From NCBI GenBank assembly GCA_015179025.1, contig WHUX01000007.1:558001-622000 (forward strand): a stretch of 64,000 nucleotides of DNA. Reading direction: 5' to 3'. A program made the position numbers and the translations under genes. Positions 11,076 to 22,480 of this stretch are shown here, piece after piece (position 1 is the stretch's first letter; every line of letters begins with the position of its first letter). This DNA comes from Terfezia claveryi. Lineage: Eukaryota; Ascomycota; Pezizomycetes; Pezizales; Pezizaceae. Under the pieces are notes generated by a model. It saw only the letters and a list, made by a program, of their open reading frames with translations, was not told the DNA's origin and ran no database searches.

Positions 11076-13250
11076 CTAAGACTTCATACATTCTGATGCT
11101 TCAATAACATCTTCCTTCAGCCGATTGCGTCGGTCTGTTAGCAGTAAGGCAGAACTACTAAATACACGCTCAATCTCTGAACTCATTGCAGGAATAGCCA
11201 AAATATCAAGTGCCATTATAGCGAGTTGAGGAAAGTCCGCCTTGTGCTGAATCCACCAAACACGGGGATTATCAATATCCAGAATCCCTAAGGAAATAAA
11301 AACTTCTAACTCATCCTGATATCGTGTTCTTGGTGTGCGCTTCTGCTTCCAACTGTTGAGTGCAATATTTGTTGTGATTGTAGGTACCTCCGGAGGTGGT
11401 GAAGCTGATGCCGCTTGCTTATATCTATAAAATGAATATATTAGAATAAAGTAAAAATAAATTATTGGAAGATATAATACATACTTAGATATCCATAGTG
11501 TCCGTACTTTGTCCTTCGCATTAACAATCCAATCAGGATGTTCAGCCCAATTTACTTCAAAATACTCAAACTTCATGCCTGGATGTAAGGCAACAGCCGC
11601 ATAAAGGACAGTATTATTATCTGTTAATGAATAATACTTGTCAAGCTTAGACCATGCAAGTTGGATAGAAGTGAGTAGGTGTTCAGAAGGTGGATTTCGT
11701 GTACTGTAGAGGGATTTTGCATTTTCTAGATGTTCAAGTAAGGTATCCATAGTTGGCAAAAGATCATAAAGTGCACCATTACCACGATACCCCTCAAGAG
11801 TCAATGTTAAACCATAGAATGGCTGTAAAATTGTGATAAGGTCTTGTAGATCCAACCAATCTTCTACACTTAATTCATCATCATTCAAACTATTACGATG
11901 GCGAGCTATGAATAGATCAAAACTATCTCGTAATTGTAGTGCTCTTTGAATAGCTCTAAAGTCTCCATTCCATCGAGTTAAATTGGCTGCAATTGGTTGG
12001 AAAGCAGGATCGTTAGGGGCATTCTCTTTAGCAATAGCAGCAAACTCTTCTTGTCATTGAGGACTCCAACAGATATAGGTAATGATATTGCATAAATGTC
12101 CATATGGTCCTCGCTTTCACCACTGTCATATTTCTTGTTGTATAAAACCTGTTACGGGATCCAATATATCAATATCATTCTCAATATCAGATCCATATAA
12201 GAAAACCTTAACAACTAGATTGATAACATGTCCTAAACATCTTAGCCAAGATTCCTTAGTATCAAATTCAATATTAATCTCATGCAATGCAACCCTTAAA
12301 TGACTCAATGCTGTATCATTATTTCTCGCATTATCCAATGTAAAATATCTGACTTTGGACAATAATTCATAGTCCTCCAAAATACTAAATACAACTCGAG
12401 CTTGATTCTCACCAGTATGACTACCTTGTAGACATCGTAATCCTAGTAAAGCATGACATACTTGACCTTCATTAGCAATCCAATGTCCTGTAAGACCAAG
12501 TAAAGCTAAATAATTAGGAGATGACCATAAATCAAAAGTAAAATAAACCAAGTGAACAGAACGAAGAGAAGTAATAAGAATATTTTTCTGTTGTATATAT
12601 TGTGCAGACAACTAAGCCCATATAGTATTGCTAGATTTAGGTAATGCCTGCGGAATAGCAGTATAAGATGGAGATATCGCAGTTAAATAAGAGAGTAAAA
12701 GCCGAAAAGATAGCTCCTCGACTTGTTGGAAGCTGATATGAGACTGGACTATCCACTGTATCAATAGTTGTTGAAATACAGTAAGATTGAACTGTATGCG
12801 AGGTATTGTTGTACCGAAAGCTTGATGTATAGCAGAGGTTGATAGATCTACTACTGGCATAAGACCGTGTTCAGTCATTCTATATGTCTTTAGATGATCA
12901 ATTGGATGTTTAGTTGATCCATCCGCATATCGCTTTGGATGCCGGCGACATATATTACACTTCCAATATTTGCGGCCATTTTCCATGACTGCATCCCCAT
13001 GCCGCCAGATCCAGCTACGTCGTGATGAAGTGCGAAGGGACCAGATAGAGTCTGCAGGGAGAGAAGAACCCAATTCAAATGAAGGTGTTGTTAGCGTAGA
13101 GTCTGAGTCTGTAGGGGTTTCAGGAATGCGTAGACTATTGATGCTATCTATTGAGTAGAAGCTTGATTGCTGTGATTGTGACAGAGGCGAGCTTGCCTCA
13201 ACCTCCGTTATGTTGGCAGGTAGGTCATTGGTATATTCGTCGGAAGGCAT
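11076..13250 (-). pseudogene. hAT transposase, interrupted by in-frame stops
   Basis: Transposase for the surrounding element. From the N-terminus (13250) it has a Ser-rich leader, then a BED-type zinc finger (WRHGDAVMENGRKYW, CNIC, then a His pair in HPIDHLKTY). After one in-frame TAG (12612-12614) comes the RNase H-like core (YFTFDLWSSPNYLALLGLTG). A second interruption lies at 12126-12128, and another TGA near 12056 precedes EEFAAIAKEN. The C-terminal part (11888-11076) holds the hAT dimerisation region ending LAIPAMSSEIERVFS. A GTATGT...TATAG segment near 11423-11485 looks like an intron that happens to be in frame. Because of the stops it is unlikely to be active unless the region around 12060-12130 is spliced out. 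Confidence 0.8.
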
Positions 13251-13344
13251 ATTGTCACAGTGAATATTGAATATAGATATTCAGTGCTCGATACGGATTT
13301 TCAACATCAATTCTGCCCCTCTTTTATACCCCGCAATCTCGCCT

Positions 13345-13560
13345 GAATAGCCCGAATAGCCTGAATAGCCCGAATAGCCTGCATGGTCCAGGCGGTCCAG
13401 GCGGTCCAGGCGGTCCAGACCGTCCAGACCGTTCAGGCTATTCAGGCGGTCCAGGCGGTCCAGACCGTTCAGGCTATTCAGGCCGTTCAGGCCATTCAGG
13501 CCAATCGGGCCAATCAGGCCATTCAGGCCATTCAGGCGGTCCAGGCTATTCAGGCTGCCC
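13345..13560 (-). repeat. Right subterminal tandem array of the hAT element
   Basis: Inverted counterpart of the left array: GGTCCAGGC, GTTCAGGCC and GAATAGCCC units of 9 bp repeated about 23 times. Confidence 0.8.
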
Positions 13561-13676
13561 CGGCTAGCCTATTCGCCGGCCTGATGTTTCAGGCCAGGCC
13601 CCGGCCGAGCTCGGTCTGGTCCAGGCCGGCGCGGGCCATGGTTGAGGCCGGCCTGGCCGGCCCGTTGAGAACACTG

Positions 13677-13684
13677 GCTTAGAT
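13677..13684 (+). repeat. Right 8-bp target-site duplication of the hAT element
   Basis: GCTTAGAT, identical to 10550-10557. Confidence 0.9.
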
Positions 13685-14626
13685 ACCGAAACCGACCCAC
13701 TAATTGCAAGATCTAGAGACCAAATTAGTTCCAGTGAGTAGTGCTATTGACCAGTTTCCAGTAGCAGGACTTCAAGCACCAGTAGCTTAAGAAGCCCCAG
13801 CAGTATATAATAGGTTAATCGTGATTAGCCATTGTATTGGGGAGGCTGTGACCGCTGTCCTTGGGTTTGGGCCTTACATGCCAGTCACCGAACAAGCGCC
13901 AGCGGTTAGCAAAGCTTCGGGCGTAGAAAACCTGGACATTGGTATATCCGGCCCGCTCTTGGGGGTGCTGTAGTTCACAACAGGCTGGCCTGGGAAGAAT
14001 CTACGTATCTGCCTCTTCTTTGCTTTCGGTACAAATGGGGTACAAATTGCTGGAAAGACCTGGGCCGTCTGAGGGACCGGGGAAGCCCAGGCAGGCCCGG
14101 GCCGTCTAGGGCATTACTATAGCCACTCCCAGGCCAGCTGCCGGCCGGGCCAGTTGAGAACACCATTCCTGGAATTTGCATTGGGGCTCGAGGACTAGGC
14201 ACCGGCCCACGGAGGGTCAGAATTCGACAAGTACCAGTGGCTGATGCGTTGGAACCTGCCAAAGAGCTTTGCATTCGACTCTAAATCTGATGCACAACCT
14301 AAACCCACCAATATACCACTACCAGAGGATCCCAACCCGCGCCCGAACCAAATATCCTAACACAACGCGAGTCTAACGCTGTAATGCCTTTTTCCAACAG
14401 TCCTCATCCCAGCACAGAATCTGCTGCCAACACAAACGACATAACAGAGATAACCCCACCCTTACACCAGCGCCCCCACCGAACTAATCACCCTCCCCCT
14501 CCTCCCTTCTCCCTACTCCTAGTTCCTCTAAACCCCGGAACCCTTGACAGCGGTCCGCTATACACCCCAGAGACTCCCTACCTTCCCACGATGTGTATGA
14601 TTCATCTTCCGAAGTAGGTCTCATAA
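13685..14626. other. Repeat-derived intergenic sequence with an older hAT-end relic
   Basis: Between about 14040 and 14165 there is GC-rich sequence with GGGCCGTCT and CAGGCCAGC words that closes with GGGCCAGTTGAGAACACC. This resembles the terminus of the intact hAT element and suggests a decayed related copy. The frame at 14384-14617 is Pro-rich with no recognised domain. Confidence 0.4.
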
Positions 14627-15079
14627 TTAATGTCTATAACCCCCTCCCATCCCCCCTCCCCCGGCCCTACTACCAGTACCACCCCTCGGCTCCGCATGTG
14701 CAATGACCCCCCCCTCCGGCGTAACCTCAACGACATTAACACTCGGCTCCCCCCGGTGGCCAGGCCGGACCTCAACTATATTTGAATTTGGTACTTGTGG
14801 ATTTCGACGGACTGAGGATGGTATGTAGGATACAGGCCTCTGATGAGATGAGTACTTCAACGGGCTTTGTCTCTGGTATGCGCGTGGATTCTGCCGGGAT
14901 GGGGTGCGTGCGGAGGCGGAGAGCCTGGGACAGCAGCCGATGTGTACACCTTGGGGGCGGTCGGTTTCGCGTTCAATTTGGGGGAGGATGCAGCAGCAGA
15001 GGAGGAGAATGAGGGAAGGGAAGGGGTGGAGTTCGATGTCGACGCGGGGCATGGGGGTGCGTGGTAGGACAAGGGGCAC
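14627..15079 (-). CDS. Small protein with CCC...CCPR cysteine motif, family A
   Basis: A 150-aa frame whose N-terminal third has a short hydrophobic stretch running into cysteines (LILLLCCCILP), then IGCCPRLS with a following basic RTPSRQ. The rest is Pro/Arg/Gly-rich and ends in a glycine-rich tail (RAGGGGMGGGYRH). The same order, a hydrophobic stretch with CCC and then GxCPRxSxRxTP, appears in the protein at 19995-20951, so I regard them as distant paralogues. Adjacent cysteines next to a hydrophobic segment could be lipidated, but this is inference. I recognise no named domain. No intron is needed. A start further upstream or a spliced 5' end cannot be excluded. Confidence 0.5.
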   Translation of the reverse strand: MPLVLPRTPMPRVDIELHPFPSLILLLCCCILPQIERETDRPQGVHIGCCPRLSASARTPSRQNPRAYQRQSPLKYSSHQRPVSYIPSSVRRNPQVPNSNIVEVRPGHRGEPSVNVVEVTPEGGVIAHAEPRGGTGSRAGGGGMGGGYRH

Positions 15080-16313
15080 AGGGTCTCAAATTGGGGTATA
15101 ATAAAGTAGGGGCAAAGTAGGAACTTTAATTGAAGACAGAGGATGGGAATGTTATATCGAAGGGTTTGGAATGTAAGATACGGGAGATTTATCCATACTA
15201 TACCAACACACCATGACATGAGCCGCCGCCTGGTGTAGGGCATGGCGCATTGTGCCTTCCAGTATAGTACAGTTCTCATTGCTATCTGTCCTAATCCCAC
15301 AGCTCGAACTCGGGCACTCGCTCCCTCTGTGCGACCTCGCCCAGAACCTTAGTGTTGCAATTGGTACTGCTAATATAACGAGTTTGTGTTCCAGTGCGCT
15401 CAGTACACTCTGTGCATAACTGTACGTAATACGTGCACGACAGTAGTGGTAGTACAAATCTCGCCAATGCCAGATCAACTTCCAAGATCCACCTCACCCA
15501 ATAACTTCCCACCATGATAATTGTGTCTCTAGACGTGCTGATCACGATGCGAGACTCGGAAGATAATAGTGATTCACAAATCCACGTTCGACCTACTTAG
15601 GGTATTGTCCCGAGCCCGCTTCGGCATTGGGGGTAGCAAAATTGAGGAATTCAAAGCCACGGAGGCGGGGGGAGGGGGTAGCTGCTTGAGCCGCAGGCGG
15701 GGTAAAGAGCATAAGAGTTGTGATGGGGCGGGGATAGAGGGTATAAATATAACCTATGGGGATACTGCAGTTGGGTATATATGTGGAGACCCTCATTGTT
15801 TTGGCTATTAGTTGTACAAGCGTGCAATAGGCACTATCGATAGAGCTGATACGGGTGGATGCATGGACATCTGGTACATACACTTATAGTTATAGTACAT
15901 ATGTACATGTGCTCTATAGTATGTATGGAATGCGATTGAGCCTCGGTGGTGTTGCGAGGAGATGTCAGGTTTTGTTGTATGAAGAGCATGTATAGAGTTT
16001 TTTTGTGACGTTCGTTTGGCAGGTCAGGTGATGTCGACGGCAACACGAGTTGCCATGGCAATCTCAGTGTTGTTGTTTACAGGGATGAACCTGCCCGGCA
16101 GCTTATGGACATAATTATAAGCAAACCACAACTCACAAATCTCGTGCCTTCGCAGCTTTCCGCGAGACTTTGCGACATCGTACTGATGGCTTTTAGCCCT
16201 CACGCTGGTCGAGAATTGAGCACAAGGGATAACTAATGTAGCTCATGATCGTTCCCCTCATCATACATACCACGAGCTCTAACGAAGTAAACGAAACCTC
16301 ACGGAGCGCGGCT
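15080..16313. other. Divergent intergenic region
   Basis: Lies between the minus-strand small gene and the plus-strand glycosyltransferase and probably carries both promoters. Short open frames on both strands overlap each other and have no recognisable domain. No repeat was identified. Confidence 0.4.
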
Positions 16314-17961
16314 ATGCCCCGCCGCCGAGCGCGAAGCATGGGCGCTAGCCTATTCCAGAGGGTCCGGCACCGCCGCTCCCCCTTCCTCCCCTTCCTCCTC
16401 CTCCTCAGCATCACCTTCATCTTTGCCCTCTTCTACTCCGGCTATTCCTCTCAGCAAAAGTCGCTGCATGCCATACAAGAAGCAATCCCCCCCCGCCCCA
16501 AATCCATACCCAGATCCAACCTTCTCCCTCCAGATCCGGGCCTCCATGACGATGAAGATGACGAGCTCTCATCATCCGAAGTAGTCACCACTGGCCCATT
16601 AGCAGGCTGGCAGCCAAGGAAAGGTGTGAATGGGGAGGATCTCGGACTCAGTGGCGCCAATCCCGCCGCAAGTGCAAGGGATAAGAAACCTCCACCCGAG
16701 AAACCCTACGCCTACATCCAAATCGCTAACCACCCGCACCACGTCTGCTCTGCGCTCATGACCCTCGCGCGTGTGCACGATCTGAGCACAGCTGGCGTCT
16801 TAATCCTTCTCTACCCCCGCCACTGGGATGACGATTCCTCACTTGGTCTCGCAAGGGGTATCCGCGAAGAGCAGCTTAAACTCGAGCTCCGCAGAAAGGC
16901 TTTACAGAGGGACTCCAGAAATAGAGGGGCCGCGGCGCCCATCTGGGTTACGGGCGAATACCGTCCCCTCAAGACCAAACACTGATTTTCCCTGGGACAT
17001 GGCCTGGCGAGCGTTACGCAAACAGATGGGAGAGGTCCGCACGCCGGATGCTCCTCTCTGCGGTTACCCGGTACGGGGTGCAATTAATGCCCGTTGATCC
17101 GCTCCCAATCTCTTCATTCTTTCCCCGATATAGCAACGAAGTGGATTCGGATGCACTCCCCCACGAAATCCATCTCCCGGCCTCGGGATCCCTCTCCTCC
17201 ACAGCCTACGCTCGGTCCCGGGCAACTTCAAAATTAACAAGTGCGTTGACCGGAGTTATCACCCCCCTCCACCTCTTCAACCTGACGCAATTTTCTCGCA
17301 TTATATACCTCTCCCCTCTAGGCCTACCTATGAAGAACCTCGATAAGCTAGTCACGCAACTCCCACCGTCCACTCGCATCGCTACACCAAGAACATACTG
17401 GACCCATAATAAGAATAGGAGGAAAAGTCGTGAATTCTCACCGCATTTCTGGGTCATGAAACCCAGTCACAAAATATTCTCAACACTGCTATCCCACCTT
17501 CTCCACACGCAGCACTTCGAATCCTGGTTAGGAACCGTAACCCCTAGAGCTACAGCCGACGAGTTACACATCGTAGCTATAACTGGTGGATGGCATGGAT
17601 TAGGGCTCGCTCATGATTTAGCAAATGAAGTCCTTGAGGATGTGTTCTCCCCTAGTACGGCTCTCGTACTCCCAGCTCACCCTTGGCATGTACCGGTTTT
17701 TGAAGATGAGTATCCGACGGGGTTAGTGGGGAGGAGACATGGTGGGTTACTTGGAAAGGATGGGAGATGGGATCCAGGCAGGGTGAGAGAAGAGACGCAC
17801 TTTGTTGTGTTTACGGGCCCGAGGAGGCCCTGGGAGGTTTGGGGAGCTGAGGGGGAATGGGCGAGTGGGAGAGGGAGTGGTTGAGAAAATATGCGGGAGT
17901 ACGGAGGGATGTGTGTTTGTTGGATTTGGAGCCGGTGGGGAAGAGACGTAGCTTGGTATAG
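16314..17961 (+). CDS. Type II membrane glycosyltransferase, GT8/GNT1-like
   Basis: About 549 aa once two one-base deficits are allowed for. The chosen start is the ATG at 16314 (MPRRRARSMGAS), which gives a basic N-terminus followed by a single membrane anchor (FLPFLLLLSITFIFALFYSG), typical of Golgi type II glycosyltransferases. Later segments YAYIQIANHPHHVCSAL, RYGVQLMPVDPL and RIIYLSPLGLPMKNLDKL match the fold order of fungal GNT1/GT8 N-acetylglucosaminyltransferases. The position expected to hold the metal-binding DxD reads SPL instead. The frame breaks at a C4 run (16965-16968), where one more C joins EYRP to LIFPGTWPGERYANRW. It breaks again at a G5 run (17851-17855), where one more G opens WEREWLRKYAG...LEPVGKRRSLV and moves the stop to 17961. 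As sequenced the gene is broken. Confidence 0.7.
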
Positions 17962-19994
17962 ATTAAAGGTATTTCTGCAGTCTGGTTGGAACTTATTTTC
18001 GGTAGCATGTAGAAATCGGTGAGTTTTCTTGGTAAAGGACTAGGTTTTAGATATCATTGTATGCAGTGTAGGGTATAGTTGCGAGGAGTATCTGTTATAT
18101 ACCTATAGGTACGGAGTAGTCTGGTTATATATACTTATATTCTGGTTAATATACTTATATAACCTCTGTGGTCTACCGGGGATTTGTGCCACGTGCTCCC
18201 GACCCGCGAAACAAGTCGCTTCGCTTGTCAATTATCGTGAGATTCTCGGGCCCGATATCTCAACGCTACCCAACGCCACGGCATACCCTACAGCACATTG
18301 CAGCATTTACAACCCATGAGTGGGACTGTAATAACCAGAGCACTACAGTATATGTATAAAATGATTTATTATACCTGCCCGTCTCCTCTCCGTTCAGTGC
18401 ATATTAACTGTAGGGGTGGTACAAGAAGTCAGGGTAACCGGTCAACCGAAATCAGGGTAACACAGAAAGTATATTAGATATCTGGAGAAATTAGTATCCA
18501 TCGCCCAGCATAGACCACACAACCAGGCAAGCTGCACTTTCACACGGGCCCCAAAGCCAGCCTCACTTGGTGTAACTACGACCTACTGGCGCTTCTGATG
18601 TAACGCGCGGTGGTTGAAGTAGGTGAGTAAAGACGTCCGTACTTTTATAAATTTACTAATCCATTGTCGTTTGATTTCCATTGTATCTATAGCTAGTAAA
18701 AATACGGTTGCAAAGGTATTTTCAAAGAGGCGTGAAACAGAATTCCAAAATAATACTTCGGTAGCTAAACGGCAGACCAATTAAGAACGCCACAGGAATC
18801 TAAAGAAAAAAATTAAAATCATAATACAATTATATAATATAAAACAAATTTTTTCAGTAGTTGACCGAGGAGCTCTCTTTATCCGCTGCCGGTCGTATAC
18901 GTTCCTTCGAATGTATGGTCTCTCCCCCCATACGCCAATGTTTCTCTACATCGACAAGGGGACAAAACCTTGGATAAATCTGCAGCCTACCTATCTATGT
19001 ACGAGAACACTGCAGCCTCACCGCGAGCTTTGTATGAGGACAACTGCAGGCAGCACAACCTATGTATACTTTCTAACATATCAAAGAAGAGACAGTAATC
19101 ACCAAAACCGGCGAGCCAATCCGACATCCCAAGGCCCTATCTGATTTGAGACAAAAGATAGGAAGCTGAATTACGTCATGTATCTCTAGGAATACCGCTT
19201 TTAAAGTTTTCTATATAAAGTGGGTGTTGCCTGTTCGAACTATGTAGATTTTTTTATTTCCATGAAGATGAAGTTGCGGGCCTATCGTTGACCTTTAGTT
19301 TTAGTTATAGGCCGGGTTCCATTACGTTCCACCGACGTTCCTTCACCATCCCCTCACACTGGCACCTCACCCCCACACCTCTGGCAGTTTTCCAGTTCGA
19401 CGGTTCCGCAAAGTTTGCAGTCGATAATGTTTGTTAATCCCTCCCCCTCGATGACAGTCTGGCACAGCATATTCTCCTCGGTATGCTCCACTGCACTGTC
19501 GTGTCGGGTTCGTTTGTTTTATCTATATCCCGCTTCTTTTATTCTATGCCGTCCAATCCTGCAACTCCTGTTGGAGGAAGGAAGGAAATATAGTTTGCTC
19601 ATCAAGATACTGATACACCATACAGATGTTGAAGAGGCCTTGATGGTGTGATTGACGTGGCCTTGCTTGAGCTTTACCGACCTCCCGTGGTGGCCCCAGG
19701 CAGCACACAGGCAACACACAGGCAGCACACAGGCAGCCATGAGTACCTCTGGCAGAAACCGCTCCAGAATTCTAGAGTGTATATATATACTGGCCCCACC
19801 CCCATCTCTTCGATCTTCTTTACTAGAACAGCATCTGGGGAAAAGTGAAAGATATTTCGATATAATCTTCCAGTATCACTTGTTCAGCACAGTTACAATT
19901 CTGGGCTCGCTTGCGGTGCTAGTTATAGCATCAGCATATTCAAAATCATAAATTTTTATCTCGATGAAAGAGAATCTCACCATCCTTTAACAGG
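17962..19994. other. Intergenic region with repeat fragments
   Basis: Contains TAGTCTGGTT at 18117-18126 and two close copies of TCAGGGTAAC (18429-18438 and 18452-18461). A short tandem of GGCAGCACACA/GGCAACACACA lies at 19700-19735. Frames such as 18583-18780 (-) and 18911-19144 (+) have no recognised domain. Confidence 0.35.
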
Positions 19995-20951
19995 ATGTCA
20001 AGTTCAGGAGCCCGTCACCGAGCACCCTCTGCTCTCCCATTCACCCCGATGCCCTCACCACCACGAGCTCCAGTGTCTAGGCCCCCACAAGCACTTTCCC
20101 CTGCACGCCACCCTAGGGGTCTCCGCCCCCATCAACCAAGGAGTCTCGGGGCGTCATCAACTATCTCTTCGCCTAGCCCCAGAGAAATTGGGAAGAATTC
20201 GGTTCTGCCCTCACCATTTTCATCCCCCTCCTCCTCCCACCCTCAGAGGCCTAGAACAAACAGACCCTCTAGGCCACACAAAATGTCCCTAATGAATGCA
20301 GCCAATCCTGCCCTCACTCCTATCTACAACTGCATGATATTCCTCTGCTGCTGCCTTCCTGGCCCAGATGGTAGAGGGATTGAGGTGGGGTTGTGCCCTA
20401 GGATATCCACCAGGGAGACACCTGGGGAGAGGAGGAGAAGGGAGGGAAAGGAACGAAGGAGGAAGGAAAAGGAGGAGGAGATGGAACGGTGGAAGAGGGA
20501 TTTGGAGGTGGAGAGTTCCTCGACAGGGATTTCTTCAGGGGAGGGGAGTGGGAGTGGGAATGAGGGGGAACAGGGAAGAAGGAGACACGGAGAGAGAAAA
20601 GGAAAGGGAAAGGAACGGGAAGAATCTGGTTCGGGTGGGGCTAGTTCAATAAGCGGGTTAGAGACATCCTCTTCCTCTGGGCGAGGTTATAGCTCAGGCT
20701 CAACAGGCAGTGAAAGCAGCAGCAGTTCCGGGAGCAGTTCCGGGTCCTCCAGCTCGGGCTCCAATTCGCGCAGCTCTTCCGCCTCTGGGTCCTCTGGCTC
20801 ACGGAAGATAGGTGATTCCCAGGTCTCGGCCTCCTGGAATAGTTCCTCGGGCGCACCTTTGACCCTTGGAGAAGTTCTTTCGGCGGGGAGAGCTGCTCAG
20901 AGAAGGAGGAAGGAGCGGAGGGGTATAGAAGCCCCAATACCGCACCAGTGA
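19995..20951 (+). CDS. Low-complexity protein with CCC...CPR cysteine motif, family B
   Basis: A single-exon 318-aa frame. Residues 1-96 are Ser/Pro/Arg-rich and residues 97-140 hold the core: YNCMIFLCCCLPG, then VGLCPRISTRETPG. Next comes a highly charged Arg/Glu/Lys stretch (about 140-175), followed by a Ser/Gly-rich tail with many SSSGS words. The core is shared in order and spacing with the protein at 14627-15079 (CCC, then CPR, then RxTP). Translation could also begin at the internal ATG at 20283, just before the core. No named domain or function is recognised. The gene is followed by a short TAA microsatellite. Confidence 0.5.
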   Translation: MSSSGARHRAPSALPFTPMPSPPRAPVSRPPQALSPARHPRGLRPHQPRSLGASSTISSPSPREIGKNSVLPSPFSSPSSSHPQRPRTNRPSRPHKMSLMNAANPALTPIYNCMIFLCCCLPGPDGRGIEVGLCPRISTRETPGERRRREGKERRRKEKEEEMERWKRDLEVESSSTGISSGEGSGSGNEGEQGRRRHGERKGKGKEREESGSGGASSISGLETSSSSGRGYSSGSTGSESSSSSGSSSGSSSSGSNSRSSSASGSSGSRKIGDSQVSASWNSSSGAPLTLGEVLSAGRAAQRRRKERRGIEAPIPHQ

Positions 20952-22055
20952 CGCCCTCCCCGAAGGAGGAAGACTAATAATAATAATAATAATAAAAACA
21001 TGAAAGAAAATGAGATTAGCATTCAGATAAAGGACAGCAGAGCCTCGTCAGCGGAAGAGCAAATCCTCATAGAACACCTACCTCAACTAGCCTGTGGATA
21101 CGAATGCGGAGGGCTCTGAATATCGACGGAAAGCAATTGGTTATATATATATATATACATAAACTGTGCATGCCGGATAAAGGGGCGACAATCTGCGGCA
21201 TGATGATTGTGGTCTATGGTTAAACACCAGAAAGGGAAGACAGCCACCAATGGGAGAGAAAAACCTGATCTTGCTCCTGCCGTGTCAGCATTCATTTCTA
21301 CGAGGCTGAGATATATGGATCCTTGCTGAAGGCGTCACTACCAGGAAGGGTAAAAGCAAACATAACTTCTTCAGGGTCATGCCTCCTTTCAGTCAGTGGT
21401 CCCCCCGACAACCTTCCTGAATTCGAATCAAGCTACAGAATCAAACAAAATTACAACATTACATTTAATTGCTAAATAGGTGCAAGCCACCAGAACGAGA
21501 AATCCTTCAATCTATAGCTCTTTTTTTCTTTTTCTTTATTGATCCTTTCTGCCCAAATAGTAATTCAAACTTGCCATCATATCTAAGCATTGTCCAAAAC
21601 CGTGACGAAACTGTATACCTTGCCTGAACACGATTATTGTCAACCGCATCTTGCTTCTATACAGTAATGAGATGAAATCTCTCTTCTATCACTGACATCC
21701 AATTTACTCCAAGTAGTTCCTCCTTTCCTCCCTGTCGTCTCCCCCTTCTGGAGAAACAATATCTTTCTCTCTTACTACTCTGATAAAATTGGATTGATCA
21801 GCATATAAAAAAAGCCGTTGATGTTGATGTTGGGTTCACTGAAATCCGCACATGATTTCATCACTAGAATATGCCTCACTAAGTCCGTCCCAACAAGTAA
21901 ATATACTATGAAATATTATGTGGATTTACAACTATTTTTTCTTAAAAATATTGTTTGTAACTAGAATCTTATACATACATGTGCTACAGTGTACTACATA
22001 TGCCAGCAATCCCGCAGGCATTACCTAGTCTGGTTGGCATCGTAGGCATGTGCGC
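20952..22055. other. Intergenic sequence
   Basis: AT-rich, with a TATATA tract near 21143-21158 and the motif TAGTCTGGTT at 22026-22035. No coding sequence was recognised. Confidence 0.35.
20976..20996 (+). repeat. (TAA)n microsatellite
   Basis: Seven consecutive AAT/TAA units shortly after the stop codon of the CCC-motif gene. Confidence 0.85.
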
Positions 22056-22059
22056 AACA

Positions 22060-22480
22060 AGTTGCTGATTTCGTATGTGTTTGTTCCAATGGGTTAGAGG
22101 CATTCCAAACCTTCAGCGGTGGGAGACCTCCTGCTATCTATGCGTCGGCTTTCTCATTCCCTGGGATGCCAATGTTTCCCGTGATCCAGTCAGCAGTTCT
22201 TTGATCTCGGCTTACTACGGTATATTGGATTTTGGGGCTGAAAGATTAAGCTTGGCTGCCAAGGAGCCCGTAAGCATTAAGTTGTATCCACGTGGGGAGC
22301 GTAGCGCTCCCCAATCGGGTATTTCCTCGCCAGTCTTACTGAAAAGAGGCTGGCTGCCACATGGTAGGTAGTTTCTTCCCCTCTCAGCAGCCCAGTAAGC
22401 TTTGTGGTTGGACCGTGGCTGATCCCAGTCGCCGTAAAAAAAGATCCTCCGGCGTTTCAGGCGGAAGGCTGACAAAGGAT
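22060..22480 (-). pseudogene. LINE-type RNase H fragment
   Basis: On the minus strand near 22185-22140 the translation contains ITGNIGIPGNEKADA, which matches the RNase H signature (W-x-GHxGIxGNExAD) of Tad1-like fungal non-LTR retrotransposons. It is preceded by YTVVSRDQRTADW. Stops fall directly before and after, and the reverse transcriptase domain is absent. It is a decayed fragment. Confidence 0.55.

Larger units (their letters stand above)
10558..13676 (-). mobile_element. hAT superfamily DNA transposon with both ends and target duplication
   Basis: A 3,119-bp element starts CAGTGTTCTCAACGGGCC at 10558 and ends with the reverse complement GGCCCGTTGAGAACACTG at 13676. It is flanked on both sides by the identical 8-bp sequence GCTTAGAT (10550-10557 and 13677-13684). 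CAGTG-type termini plus an 8-bp duplication are diagnostic of hAT. Inside lies a degraded transposase on the minus strand. Each end carries a GC-rich subterminal array of 9-10-bp repeats. The perfect target duplication suggests a fairly recent insertion although the transposase is already interrupted. Confidence 0.9.

Noticed and set aside
10580..11107. Open frames made of LDGLNG or VQAVQA repeats (also 10535-10954 and 13383-13682)
   Set aside because: They are translations of the hAT subterminal 9-bp tandem arrays, which stay open on several frames because the unit length is a multiple of three.
16965..17050. Intron joining the two halves of the glycosyltransferase (GTTACG donor, AAACAG acceptor)
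   Set aside because: The resulting phase does not fit. Skipping the segment would also remove LIFPGTWPGERYANRW, which reads as good protein once one C is added.
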